This document shows, piece after piece, positions 16,107 to 26,900 of a stretch of 64,000 nt of DNA. The stretch comes from Clavulina sp. PMI_390 (Eukaryota; Basidiomycota; Agaricomycetes; Cantharellales; Hydnaceae). The stretch is taken from assembly GCA_015039315.1 (NCBI GenBank), contig WIDE01000017.1, forward strand, positions 400,181 to 464,180. The letters run 5' to 3'. The notes under the pieces were generated by a model. The model saw nothing but the letters and a program-made list of their open reading frames with translations, was not told the origin of the DNA and did not search any database. The number at the start of each line of letters is the position of its first letter. Positions within the stretch are counted from its first letter, which is position 1. Both the position numbers and the translations under genes were made by a program.

Positions 16107-17657
16107 TTACGCCTGGAACGATGGCATCGGCAGGAATGTCGCTGCCGGTGCCGCCTGGAAGCGTCCGTTAGCGTACTTATTAGCACGCTCAACGTTCGTA
16201 GGCTCCGCGCGGGACCCAGGGATAGTCGCAGCGCCCATGGGGGTAGAGGGCATAGCATGCGGGAAAGTCCCCATGGCGGGTACACTGGCCGTGCGGGTGT
16301 GACGGCGAGCCGGGCGAGTGGGTGTGCTTGGTAACGCAGCAGACGCCATAGGCGAGGCTCCTGGGTTCGGGAAGGACTGAAGAGCCGATGTCGAGGCGGA
16401 AGCGGGAGGAGACTGCCCACGATGATTACGGGCCTGGGAGGACATTAACGGGAGCGATGCGCCAAGCGCCGCTGTCCGCTCGTCCTCATCCAGGATGGTA
16501 TCAGTCCAGCGGGTGAGTTCCCGGCGCTCAAAGGGACCCGAACGCGAGGTACGAGGGGCAGGGCGGACTGGAGTGGACACCGCAGCCGCAGGGGTTGGCG
16601 ACTGCGAGACTGATTGGAAGAGATCCTCCAAACTGATGTCCATGCCCGTTGGAGCGGCGAACTTTTCAGTTACCTCGCTCTTGTAGCTCGAGGAGGTAGT
16701 GGTGCTGTTGCTATTGCTGGTGCTAGTGGAGCTGGGCCCAAAGGCAAAGGAGAGGGGCATGTCCCAGTCGGGCAAGGCACTGCCAGCCAAGGGGACGGAG
16801 CGAGAGAGGAAGGGGTCAGCAGTGGTGGCAGAACGGTTATGACCATAATTACGGCCGTTGCGGGAGGGAGAGGCGATGGGAATGGCGGTAGCAGCTGGGG
16901 TGGTGCTGGCAGGGGTAGCGGTGAGGGTGGGGTCCGAGGCAGCAGCAGCAACAACAGGGGCGACTGAGCTCGCAGCGCCCTTGTCTTGCTTGTGACGATT
17001 GCGACGATTGCGGCCACCGGAGCGCCCGATGGAGGCAGCACCGCCGTTGGCAGCATTGAAAGCATCAGAAGGTTCGAGACCTTGGGGGAGTCTCGCCCCT
17101 GACGCATCGTCTGAGTCATCGGCAGACGAGAAGGACAAGTCAGCAAGGTCCTGATGAGGAGCATTGCGGCCGCCGTTCTTGTGAGCACGAACCCTCGTGG
17201 GGGAGCGGGGCGGGGAGCGATGGACAGCGGGAGGGGGGACAGCAGCAGCACTAGGCACAAAAGCAGGCACTGCTTGCTTCGGCAAGGCCTGGGCTTTCTT
17301 TGCCGAATAATGCTGCTGCTGATGCTGCTTGGCGGGTGTCTGCGGCTGGGGAATGCTCGCAGGGGTGGCATGCACACGCTTGGGGCTCGTGGTGGGGTTC
17401 AGCTGCTGCTGTTGCTGCTGGTGCTCGGTGGTCTGAGGTGGAGCGGTCGCATTAGCGCCGTCCCGCGACTGCCTGTTCTGCTGCTTGCGCTGGCGAGAGC
17501 GCTTGTTGGGAGATGTTGTTGCGCCAGCCTGGAGGCGGATGAGGCCAGGAACAAGGGCTGGAGGAGCAGAAGGGGCGCGCTGGGCGGACATGATGCGTCT
17601 ATGGGAGGTTGAAACGGAGGGGATAATAGCTGGTTGGCGGGAAATTGCAACGGACAT
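16107..17657 (-). CDS. Disordered protein with C-terminal Edc1/PNRC-like motif (candidate mRNA-decapping enhancer)
   Basis: An intronless frame of about 516 residues from ATG 17655-17657 (MSVAISRQ) to the stop at 16107. A longer frame begins at a TTG and was not used. The protein is almost wholly disordered: Gln runs, Ala/Ser/Thr/Pro-rich blocks and basic patches (KRSRQRKQQNRQSRDG; GGRNRRNRHKQDKG), with a few hydrophobic islands such as DISLEDLFQSV and WTDTILDEDERTAA. The last residues read YANGRFQAAPAATFLPMPSF. This has the layout of the Edc1/PNRC short linear motif: an aromatic-Ala activation element, then an LPxPxF proline-rich element that binds the Dcp1 EVH1 domain. In yeast and animals such proteins activate Dcp1-Dcp2 mRNA decapping in the cytoplasm. 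That function is inferred from the motif alone; no folded domain supports it. Confidence 0.6.
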   Translation of the reverse strand: MSVAISRQPAIIPSVSTSHRRIMSAQRAPSAPPALVPGLIRLQAGATTSPNKRSRQRKQQNRQSRDGANATAPPQTTEHQQQQQQLNPTTSPKRVHATPASIPQPQTPAKQHQQQHYSAKKAQALPKQAVPAFVPSAAAVPPPAVHRSPPRSPTRVRAHKNGGRNAPHQDLADLSFSSADDSDDASGARLPQGLEPSDAFNAANGGAASIGRSGGRNRRNRHKQDKGAASSVAPVVAAAASDPTLTATPASTTPAATAIPIASPSRNGRNYGHNRSATTADPFLSRSVPLAGSALPDWDMPLSFAFGPSSTSTSNSNSTTTSSSYKSEVTEKFAAPTGMDISLEDLFQSVSQSPTPAAAVSTPVRPAPRTSRSGPFERRELTRWTDTILDEDERTAALGASLPLMSSQARNHRGQSPPASASTSALQSFPNPGASPMASAALPSTPTRPARRHTRTASVPAMGTFPHAMPSTPMGAATIPGSRAEPTNVERANKYANGRFQAAPAATFLPMPSFQA

Positions 17658-17912
17658 ATTATGCAAGGGGGCAGAAGAAAAAATAAGAGGGGGAGTGAGG
17701 AAGAAAGTAGGAGGGGGAGAGGGGGGGATTACTGGCGATACTAATACGATGCGATGATGGGAAGAGGGAGAAGAGGGGGAACACTAAACACACACAAACA
17801 ACAAATACGCATCATGATGAATTAAGCGCCGAACCTAACTACCATATCTAGCAATGGCACCACTGTGGAGTTTAATTACATTGAACTGTCGTCAAAACCC
17901 CAATCAACTTAT

Positions 17913-19788
17913 CTACGACTTGAGCAGCATCTTGCGCGGGTCCTCAATGTACTGCTTCACGCGGACTGTTACAGGGGATTGTCAGTGTTCTGCTTTTGTC
18001 TGATACCACGTCACTTGATACTCACCAAGGAACGTGACAGCCTCGCGCCCATCCAGCAACCGATGATCATATGTCAACGCCACCACCATGATTGGGCGGA
18101 TCTCAATCTTTCCATTCACAACTGTCGCCCTGTCGTTGATAGCATGCATGCCTACGCGTGGGGTACAGTCAGCTCTGTTGTCCAAAGGTTACGAGGGGTG
18201 AGAGAGAGACTTGCCGAGAACTGCAGACTGCGGCAGGTTGATGATAGGAGTACCCATCAAGCTCCCGAACACACCACCGTTCGAGCTTTGGATACGACAA
18301 TGTCAGTACATGCAGATAGCAACGTGTAATACCGATACGACATACATCGTGAATGAGCCACCAGCCATGTCCTCGAGGGTCAGCTGGTTGTCGCGAGCCT
18401 GAAGAGAAATGATATCAGTCACAGTCATTGTATACACACGAAACAGGAGACATACCTTCTTCCCCAGTCCCGCAATTGCCTGCTCAATCTCGACAAAGTT
18501 CATGGTCTCTAGGTTGCGCACAACGGGTGTCACCAGGCCCTTGGGCGTGGCCACCGCGACGCTCAAGTCAACGTAGTCACGGTACACAATCGTGTCGTCC
18601 ACGATGCTGGCATTCGCGGCCGGGATCTCCTGCAGTGCCAGAGCCGACGCCTTGGCAAACGCGCTCATGTACCCGAGCTTCACACCCGACTCCTTCAGGA
18701 CCTCGTCCTTGTACAGCTTGCGGAACTCGATCAACGAGCTCATGTCAATTTCGTTGAAGGTCGTCAGGAACGCAGCCGCGTTCTGCGACTCCTTCAAACG
18801 CTCGGCAATCCTCAAGCGCATGCGGTTCATCTTGACCTTGGTCTCATTACGCGAGCCAGGGCCAGTCGCGGCCGACGACGACTTGGCAGGAGCAGGTGAT
18901 GAAGAAGAGGAGGACTTCTTCTCGTCCTTGGGAGGAGAGGGGGCAGGCTTCTTGTCAGATGACGAGGGGGTCGCGGGTTTTTGCTCCTCCTTGGTAGGCT
19001 TAGTCTCAACCGTCTTCTCTTCCTGCTTAGGTGCTTCCTGCTTAGGAGCCTCCTCCTTGGGAGCTTCCTCCTTTGGTGCAGACGATGCTGTAAAGCACAA
19101 CACTTAGCTCCAACTGTTGCAACTAAAAAGATAAGAAGACCAGAAAATGTTGACCCACATTCACCAGCAGCGCCTTCCTCAATTCGGAAGAGATCCGCAC
19201 CCACAGCAACGGTGTCCTCCTCGTTCGCCAACAGCTCGACAATCTTGCCGGCATGCGTAGCGTTCACGCTCACGTCCACCTTGTCGGTCTCGATCGTCGC
19301 CACCTCCTCGTCCACCTCGACAGAGTCTCCGACCTTCTTGGTCCACGATTTTAGCGTGCCCTCGGTGATGGACTCGGCGACGTTGGGGACCTGCACGGTT
19401 TTGATGTCTGTTCCAGCGCCATATGAGGCCAAGAGTCGAAAGTCAAAGTATTGGTTAGCAGTGTTGGGTTAGAATACAGACTCGTTACAGAAGAGGGATT
19501 GTCGTTTCGTTTCGCGCAAATGGCGAAGCACAGAAGCATCGTCATCATCACCCTCCACACAGACGCGAACGAGCACCGACCCCATTCGGCGAAACACCTC
19601 AACAACCAAGAGAACAGAAACGAGCACATACCAAAGAGAAGAGAGCTCGTATGGAAAGTCTTCCTCGCGCTCAAAGTCGCAGGGACAGAAACACCCCGCA
19701 GGGCCTGTTTCCGTACGGCGGTCGAGTATGACGACGTCGAGCCAAGAGGGCGCAATACGCGCAAGCAGCCGGCGCGTCGAGAGAGCAT
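17913..19788 (-). CDS. KGD2: Dihydrolipoyllysine-residue succinyltransferase, E2 of 2-oxoglutarate dehydrogenase, mitochondrial
   Basis: E2o subunit, which transfers the succinyl group to CoA in the TCA-cycle 2-oxoglutarate dehydrogenase complex of the mitochondrial matrix. ATG at 19786-19788 starts an Arg-rich targeting peptide ([20 protein letters not shown]). After the first intron comes the lipoyl domain, with lipoyl Lys in [10 protein letters not shown] (about 19280). Next is a Lys/Glu/Pro linker with repeated [15 protein letters not shown] units (about 19000-19090), then the catalytic domain: [46 protein letters not shown], later [14 protein letters not shown] (about 18230-18265), and the active-site [14 protein letters not shown] (about 18020-18070). 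The last exon encodes [15 protein letters not shown] with the stop at 17913-17915. No separate E3-binding domain is visible, as expected for E2o. About six introns. Assignment is firm. Confidence 0.95.
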
Positions 19789-20167
19789 CTTGAAAAGTTA
19801 TTAGGACTGGTCGAAGGGCAAGTCCTGGCAAAAATGGAGCTTCCAAGGGAAGTGTTACGGAGTAGAGAGTGTCCGGAGACTTTGCAGTTCGCGCGAGCGT
19901 GGGAAAAGTTCCCTATGCGGTGTGGGTGATGTAATCACCCCTTCTCCTTTCTGCTTGTCCTGATTCGGCTAAGAGTATTCTCGGAGTGACACGTTGTACT
20001 CGTTCTGGATTAGTTCCTGGGCGACAGGGGGGCGACGTTAGAGTAGAGAAGGTTATCAATGATACATTATTGGCTTGCTAGACGATTCATGTGCAAATTC
20101 TTCTTGGGCTTCGGGTCATGCAAACGCCCACGGTTCTAGTCACCGAGATCCAAATTGACATGCCCTT
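19789..20167. other. Intergenic region upstream of KGD2
   Basis: About 380 bases between the KGD2 start and the stop of the next minus-strand gene. It should hold the KGD2 promoter. No gene, repeat or RNA structure was recognised. Confidence 0.45.
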
Positions 20168-22941
20168 CTACTTTATCAACGCCATATCTGTCGACAAAAA
20201 AATAAGCATGATAAGAATGCTAGTGTATTGCCCAGATGATAAGAATTCTGTCACTCGCCTGACGCGGATATTCGCACAAGACTGATATGAGCTGTCGCTC
20301 GTACCCATCAGCCTCGGCAGGGAAGAGTGCTGCATGAGCTGGATAATATCGATCAACCCTGCCTCCTGGATCCTGGACTGAGGAGCATCAGCACCAACAA
20401 AGCGGCTGGTACCTTCCACTATTGTTCCGCCTGTCCGAGTAGATGTCGTCTCGGTTACCGCACTACATGCCTCTGCCTCACCTTCTGGGGCGATTCTTTG
20501 GCTTTGATGCCCCCGAAAGTTGGGAGTAGGTGATCCAAGGATAGCATCTTCATGCCGGCCCAGTCCTCCCTTCAATACCGGCGCCGAACCAGCCGGAATA
20601 TTATTTGTTGAAGAGTTTGGCCACATCAACACCCAGGCCAAGATAGCCAGTGCAAAACTCAGCCCGACGCTTGTTTGAGCTCGCCACTGCACGATCGCGA
20701 ACCTTGCGCGCGTCTCTGTCGTAAGCAGCGTAGCATTTCTTCCTGTGCGCTGGGTGAACGCAACATTGTCAGGGTCGCCTGCCCCGCGAAAGTACTGGCA
20801 TCCCTCATTCGCGTAGGAGGTGGCAAGTGGCAGAGGATTCGCATTGTCACAAGTACTCGCGAATGCCCAAAAGTACGACGCCGCGTAGTGCTCCATAGCA
20901 TCCTCCAAGGTCTCTATCGAGACATTATTGGGGATACCCGCGACAGGCGTCAATAGCCGCGAAAGTAGGCGTTCAGAAGGCGAGAGGCCAAGCTCAGCTA
21001 TGGGGATTGTCGATTGGTCTGGGAGATCCCCTGGCGCCGAAGGGGAGAAAATTGTGAGAAACTGTCTGTCCATCGTCATGGGAGATTGCGGAGTCCAAGC
21101 GAAATCTGACCAGGCGCGCGGTGGGCGCAATGTACCGTTCCAGTTCTGGGTGCTCCCGGCAATCAGGCCATATGTGGTGATGTTCACAGGCTCCTCTGTC
21201 GTCCAGAAATCGCACCCAATGGCCTGAAAGGATGCAATGGAAACGACATTGATCTTCTTGGGCTTAGAATAATTGATAAGTAGAGGAAGACGGACCTGCA
21301 CACTTCCCAGGAACCTACTCGGGTTACAATTCAGGCTCGAGTATGAAGGCTCTCCGCATGTTCCATCCCTACACTTGAAACAGAATGTATTCTCCAATGA
21401 AAAATTGCCAGTGAAGTTGTACGTTCGACCGAGTCCATTGGTACCAGACACAAGGTATTCTGAGCCCCCCGTTAGCAGCATGACGACTTGGTGATGCCCG
21501 AACGGGACGCTCTCGTTCAAGGGGAAAGACCATGGCTGCATGTAAACCCGAGCTATGAAGCGATGGTGACAAATTAGTAGGCTCATTCGAGAATGCCTGG
21601 ATCTAGTACACATACGAGTAAGTTCCTCGTCATAAATCAAGGGCTGCTGGAACACATCTGTTACTAGACTCCTTGAGATAGTCAACTCTGACAGGTTCCA
21701 GTATGGCGGCGGTGGCAAGGTGACATTGATCCAGAGAGTAGCGAGGTAATCTAGGTTAGTCCCATCGATGTCCCCGCTCTGGTCGGCTCGAATGGCTTGT
21801 GTGAAATTGGTACTGTTCACTGGGAGTATGAAAGCGGTGTAGATGGCATTGGGCACTTGGTTGCACCGAACATTCATGCCCGTAGCATTCACGAGCGCCA
21901 TCTCGAAAGCTGACGTGTCCAACCCTGAGAGCGTGTCGTGTAGAATGCTACGATTCAAACGAAAGGGTTACAAGTTTAGAAGGTGTATTGTCGCAAAGTT
22001 AGGCAGCATTTTGAACTCACCGCCCATCGAGACCCGGATTCAATGTATCATTTGCTCCTGCCATATACATGGACATTCTAGAAGCCTATCAAGATCTTAA
22101 TATAAACGGGCTTCATGCGGAGAAGGTGAAGGGAGATTCCCACCTGCCAGATACCACGATTCACAGCGCTGGTGTCCTCATTCGAGCTTGGCGGCTCAGC
22201 AAGCTCACCTGGAGTACTATCAAAGCCCAAAAAGCTCCCTAAAGAATTAAGAGCAGCGGTGCTGACCATGGAAGTCGGAACGTTATACACCTCGATCCCT
22301 GGAGAATAGATGGGCGTTTTTTTAATGAGCATCATGACGCTATATTTACAGTGTGCTCACCAAGTACCCCAGATGAAGTAATTTGGAGTGCCGAACTGGC
22401 AGCGAAGTAGAGGGATATTGCGGCTAGAATTCCGATCTGCCGTCTTAATCCAGGGGTCCGCGAGCTCGCTAGGTGGTATATTGCAAGACCGGCCGACGTG
22501 AAGCCTTCCCAGGCCTGGATAGTGAAGTGCATGGCAAGGAGATCACGAGCTAAATTTAGAATGGTGTTAGCTCATGGCTCGCCAAGAGGTATTCCAGAGC
22601 TACGAGCTCACCAATGCGGAATATTTGGCTGATGGCAAATTTCTGTGAGAGCCAGAACAATAATGCCAGACAAGCAGTAAAGGTTGCTTGAAGAACAGCG
22701 TTCACAGTCGATTGGATGCTCCCCGCCTATCCATCTCCCAGTCAGGATCCAGGGGGCCATAACCGCAAGACTAAAACGTGCGTACCTTGGTAGGCTCAAT
22801 CCCCCACTTCTGCTCCAATTTGAGCTCCCCGACTACGAAGATCGAAAGTGTGACGAGAAACAGAAGAACATGGAGGAGATGGACCAGAAATAGCAACTTG
22901 GTCTCGGGGTTTTGCAGACTCAGAAAACTTCTGCTAGTCAT
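20168..22941 (-). CDS. Uncharacterised multi-pass membrane protein with large glycosylated ectodomain
   Basis: Not recognised by family. The model starts at ATG 22939-22941 (MTSRSFLSLQNPETK) and reads leftwards through about six short introns to the stop at 20168. The N-terminus has a first hydrophobic helix (LLHVLLFLVTLSIFVVGEL, about 22850) and two or three more (FTACLALLFWLSQKFAI; IGILAAISLYFAASSAL, about 22400). A long region of about 400 residues follows (about 20700-21960) with many N-glycosylation sequons (NATG, NSTNFT, NVT, NFTGNFS, NGT, NVS) and cysteines, typical of an extracellular domain. One more membrane helix (VGLSFALAILAWVLMW, about 20630) precedes a Ser/Thr/Gly-rich cytoplasmic tail. 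This looks like a surface protein with several N-terminal helices, an ectodomain and a tail. Splice sites for the first three exons are less certain than the long last one. Confidence 0.55.
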
Positions 22942-23480
22942 GCAGGGTCCAGCGAGGGGATCGCCAAGTGGGGCTAAGGATTTGGTACAAGTGATGGACC
23001 GGGGCTATCTCTGATGCTTGTCTGGGCGGATTATGAAGTATTCAGCTGACACAGCTTCGACAGCGCAGCAGGTCAAGACAAAATAGCATGGATCCGGAGG
23101 TAGTTAGAGAGTTTATTTACTACCACTTCGCGCCCGCAGTCCCCATGCTGCCAGGAACATGAAAAGGGGGATGCTGTGAGGTTTGGTCAAGGGTTGGTAG
23201 GAACATAGTTGGTTGTTGATGAAGTGATCGTGATTGCCCATAGGCCCCGCTCGTGGGAATGCACTGAACATTTTGGGTTTTATCGTTTGGGAATTTTTAG
23301 CAGGTGCGTATCTGCACAGATAATGCCGAGGATTCATAAGAATTAGCTTGGAGCTGAAAATCATTCCATCACCTGTTGTAACAACGGACCCGGTCATTGG
23401 AGCTGCGACGATTCCGAAACAGAAATACGTACATTGATATCCTTCCACAAGGGGTTCATATATTCACGTGTATAGAGAAT
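22942..23480. other. Intergenic region between the membrane-protein and F-box genes
   Basis: About 540 bases. A 111-codon minus-strand frame (23113-23448) has no recognisable domain and no supporting splice signals. It could be a downstream extension of the F-box gene but I cannot support that. Nothing else was seen. Confidence 0.35.
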
Positions 23481-25089
23481 TTAATCTCCTATCAGACTAT
23501 GCGGTGCAAGATACCTTGGTATCGGCAGAATCCATAGGCTCTCGTTCATCAATGGCGGACTGTCAAGATCGATCATCTCTCGAGAAGTGAAGCCTATGGA
23601 TGGTATATTGCCTTCAAAAGTGGAGTGGGGGGGAACAAACAAGAGCAGCCAACGATCGTATCGATCAATAGGTTTTGGCACCAAAAAGAACGGAATGTGA
23701 TGCCGAACATCAAAATATTCCGGCCCGTTCCAGCCCGAGGGGATCCTAAACCTGATGATCAGCTAGTATATTCGAGGCACAGGATATAGGCATTTGGAAG
23801 CTCACAAAACGATCTCGTCCATGTCGAAGTGGAGGAGAAGCAAAGCACCGTTTTCGCAGTGTCCATGCATCGTCCTGGCACTTCAACCACATCCCCTCTT
23901 CAACAAATTTGCCCCCTTTGCCTTCATTGACATCCACTTCGAACTGTACGACTTCCAGTGCCGGACCTGCGTATGTTGAAGGATTCCATGCATCGTTTTC
24001 TGCGTGTAAATAGGACCCGAGCTTGGAGCCACTCCATCGCACGCATTCTAATGAATCCAGTGTGCGGAGCGCAGAAAAATCAGATTTCAGCAACGCAGAG
24101 ATCGGTGAATCCTCCCAAGAGCATCCCAAGAATCGAAGGGAGCTTCCATATTCAGGAAGGTCGCTTAGGAGCCGCTTGAATGCTCGAGGTCCCTGAAGTC
24201 GGAGGGAAAGGCTGCGCACAGGTGTGGAAGAGGATGAGAGGGCCTGCCATACCGAGGCTAATGTAGATGATCTTGCCGTGGTGGAGATATACTTGATGGG
24301 GCGTCCTTGGACAAATGTTTGGAGCAGGTCACAGTGGACATGAATGACCTCGAGGTTAGGCAATGACGAGTCCGGCATATCAGCGAGCAACATCGATTGA
24401 GCCTGAGTATGGTCCAGCCATAATCGACGCAAGGAAAGGTGATCGATGAGGAATGAGACAAAGGCTGGGGTGGGTTTCGGTTGGTACCTCAGCTCAACTA
24501 GCCCAAGCTCGGGCAAAGACGTGTGAAGGAGAAGAGAGCCCAGGGCGAGTTCATCCAGCCCGTCCGAGAGGTCGAGAGAGCACAAGGTAGTTGAACTTTC
24601 CAATAGCAGCGAGAGTCGTTTCATTACCCGAGAACGTTCTCGTTGGGCAATATGAGCGTTGAATTCCAATGTCAAGTATTTCACGTGCCTCAGGCGCCTC
24701 AATGCATAAGGAGAGTGAACGAGCACATCAAGCTGCTCATCGAGCGCGCCGAATGAGCGCACCTTGGCACCATGCCAAAGGATCGTGACGTTTCGCCAAA
24801 GGAAACGATTGGCGGCGTCAAAACACGCCTTATTTGCAAGTGAAAAGAGTTTTAGTGATGCAAAATCTAGGAATGCAGCCCATTCTGCCACAAGGCAAAG
24901 AATGTCGTGCGGGAAAGATCGTTTGAATGGCTTGTGCTTGGTGGGCTATGGTGCACAGGGAAATTTCGATATTCAACGTCGTAGATAGCAACAAGAGGGG
25001 ACATTCAGACTCACAGAACTGTGTTTGCCATGTTTGACTAAATTCTTGACTCCCCAAGCACTGGGCTTCAGTCTTCCTACGACGCTCAT
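23481..25089 (-). CDS. F-box-like protein (possible frameshift in the C-terminal part)
   Basis: Agaricomycete F-box/leucine-rich-type protein; these recruit substrates to SCF ubiquitin ligases. Proposed start ATG 25087-25089 (MSVVGRLKPS). Exon 1 ends KHGKHSS at a GTGAGT donor; the acceptor is a CATAG at about 24955. It joins PTKHKPFKRSFPHDILCLV, then AEWAAFLDFASLKLFSLANKACF, the F-box-like start. Leucine-rich segments follow (LRRLRHVKYLTLEF, LCSLDLSDGLDELALGSLLL). Near 23,850 the main frame leaves the expected path: the next frame reads GALLLLHFDMDEIV, then through a good intron (about 23770-23820) RIPSGWNGPEYFDV to a stop at 23481. A one-base shift at about 23,848-23,855 would join the two. 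This is either a pseudogene, a sequence error, or an intron I could not place. Confidence 0.55.
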
Positions 25090-25314
25090 TGTCCAAACTG
25101 AACGCAACAAGATCACGCGACGCGGGGTAGCCCAATAATAGATTGAGAACAGGCACCGAAGGTTGTGAATGAATGTGAATACAGGATTAATAGGGACATA
25201 TGGCGAGGGACAAGAGATAGTGGCTAGGATATGGAACATGTTGCTGGCAGTATCAAGTATGAGAAGCGATCAATGGAGGGAATTGAAAATAACTCGAAAC
25301 TCGGGGTTGTGTGA

Positions 25315-26726
25315 TCAAGCGGCAGGAGCAGCAGGGGTCTTTGAGTAGTCCTTAGGGGCCGAGGAAATCAGCTGATGGATTGGGGAGAAGTTGGAAGAGT
25401 TCGTACCTCCATCTCGGCATCAAGATCGGCGGCAGTCTTCGAAGGACGCTCGGTCTTCTTGGGGCGGCCGCCACGACCAGGACGTCTTCCACGACCGCGA
25501 TTGCTGTGCACCGGATACCAGTTTCAGCGGAGAGCGGATAGGGCGGGAGTTGCGAGTAAGCACGCTGTTCAGCAGGGGTTCAGGGAAAGCCTGTCACAAT
25601 CCACTAACCTGGGGGCTCCGTTAGCACCTCCGGCGGGAGCGGCGGCGGAGGCAGCAGCGGCAGGAGCAGGAGCAACGCGCTGAGCGAGGGCCACTGGACG
25701 GGAGGGATCGACAATAATTTCGATCTTCATGGCTCGTTCTAAACGATGCGCAAGTTGGCATGAGGGAGGAAACGCGTAGTTGGCGTGATCAGTTGGCAGC
25801 TCTGTGCAGCAGGGCATTCACGAATGGTAAACCAAGTGATTCAGAGGATGCACACGCTGTGCCCTGGCCCAAGACGACCTACCCACCCACGATACCCGAG
25901 CCATACCGGATGAGAAGAGCATTTGCAAGGCGAGCTTGGAGACGTGTGCTACGCCCCACATCAAGCCATACGAGGTGTCTTCGGAGGGGCTGAAGGAACA
26001 CGACTCGTGGCGGTGAATGCGGTATGATATCATGCGGAGGCTCTAGATTGGCAGGAGGGTACGGGGGAGAGCGGCGTCGGGTGTCTCTCAGCGGGCAGTC
26101 CTCGCTATGCGCATCCTCTTTGTGGGATGGAAGGATTGGTTGAAGCTGAAGAAACGAAAGGGATACTAACTCCCATCGACTAAGCGCCCGTTGTAGTCGG
26201 CGAAGGCCTTGTTGGCGTCTCCGCGTTTGCTGAAGGTAACGGATGCAACTCCCTTCGAGTTACCCTTGGCGTCATAAGTCAGGCTGACCTCGCGTGTGGG
26301 GCCAATAGTTGAGCTGAACAACTCCTGAGGGTAGCATGCAAGCATTAGCGCCAGCATCAAAACCAGAGTTTCTGAGATACTAACCTTGACCTGAGCTTCA
26401 TTAACATCGTGGGGAAGATTCGAGACGAGAATTTTGGTCGAGTCTGAGCCGGGAGCAGCTGCAGCCTTGACGGGAGCGGCACGACCATTGGCAGCAGGCA
26501 CAGCATTGGCGTAGCGCGCTCGAGCGTTGGACGCGGGCTTGCTCGCGTTTGCTGCCTCGGAGGCTTTTCCACTGACAGTGCGAGTGTTCTTTTGCCCGCG
26601 ACGAGCGCTTTTACGCGAAGCAGTAATCTGTAGATAGGGCGGATTCGTCCGAGTCAGCACGAGCCACACGTCATGCAGGCCTCAACATACCTGGTCGAGA
26701 GACTGGTCGAGGGCAGAGCTAGACAT
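25315..26726 (-). CDS. ALY/REF-family mRNA export adaptor (Yra1/THOC4-like)
   Basis: Nuclear RNA-binding adaptor of the REF/ALY family, which couples transcription (TREX) to mRNA export receptors. ATG 26724-26726 begins MSSSALDQSLDQ, the short N-terminal helix typical of the family. Then come a basic region (RKSARRGQKNTR), an RRM with ILVSNLPHDVNE (RNP2-like) and KGVASVTFSKRGDANKAF (RNP1-like), the conserved VDGKRAMKIEIIVDPSRP created by splicing, an Ala/Gly/Pro-rich linker, NRGRGRRPGRGG-type Arg/Gly sequence and a C-terminal DAEMEDYSKT helix (FoP/ALY C-terminal motif). The stop TGA is at 25315-25317. The intron inside VDGKR (25739-26170) is 432 bases; the others here are short (about 60-130). 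In budding yeast YRA1 also has an unusually large intron that serves autoregulation. Confidence 0.9.
25739..26170 (-). other. Oversized intron of the ALY/REF gene
   Basis: A 432-base intron with donor GTTAGTA and acceptor GTTTAG, deduced because only this join yields VDGKRAMKIEI in frame. I looked for box C/D or H/ACA snoRNA features and saw none that convince. Short frames on both strands look accidental. Confidence 0.75.
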
Positions 26727-26900
26727 GATTATAAGTGAAAGGTTGGGGGTATAGTAGAGCTAGGGCGTTGCAAGGTGCGGGTGCTCAAAAAACCTGACGG
26801 TGGTTGGTGGTGGAAGGAGGCGTTGACGTTGCTTTGTTCGCGGCACCTGCCGGAAAAGCACAGCCACACAATCCCGCCACAATTTGTTCGTTTTAGTACA

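Noticed and set aside
23113..23448. 111-codon minus-strand frame as a separate gene
   Set aside because: No domain, no good start context and no splice partner; may be chance or 3' UTR.
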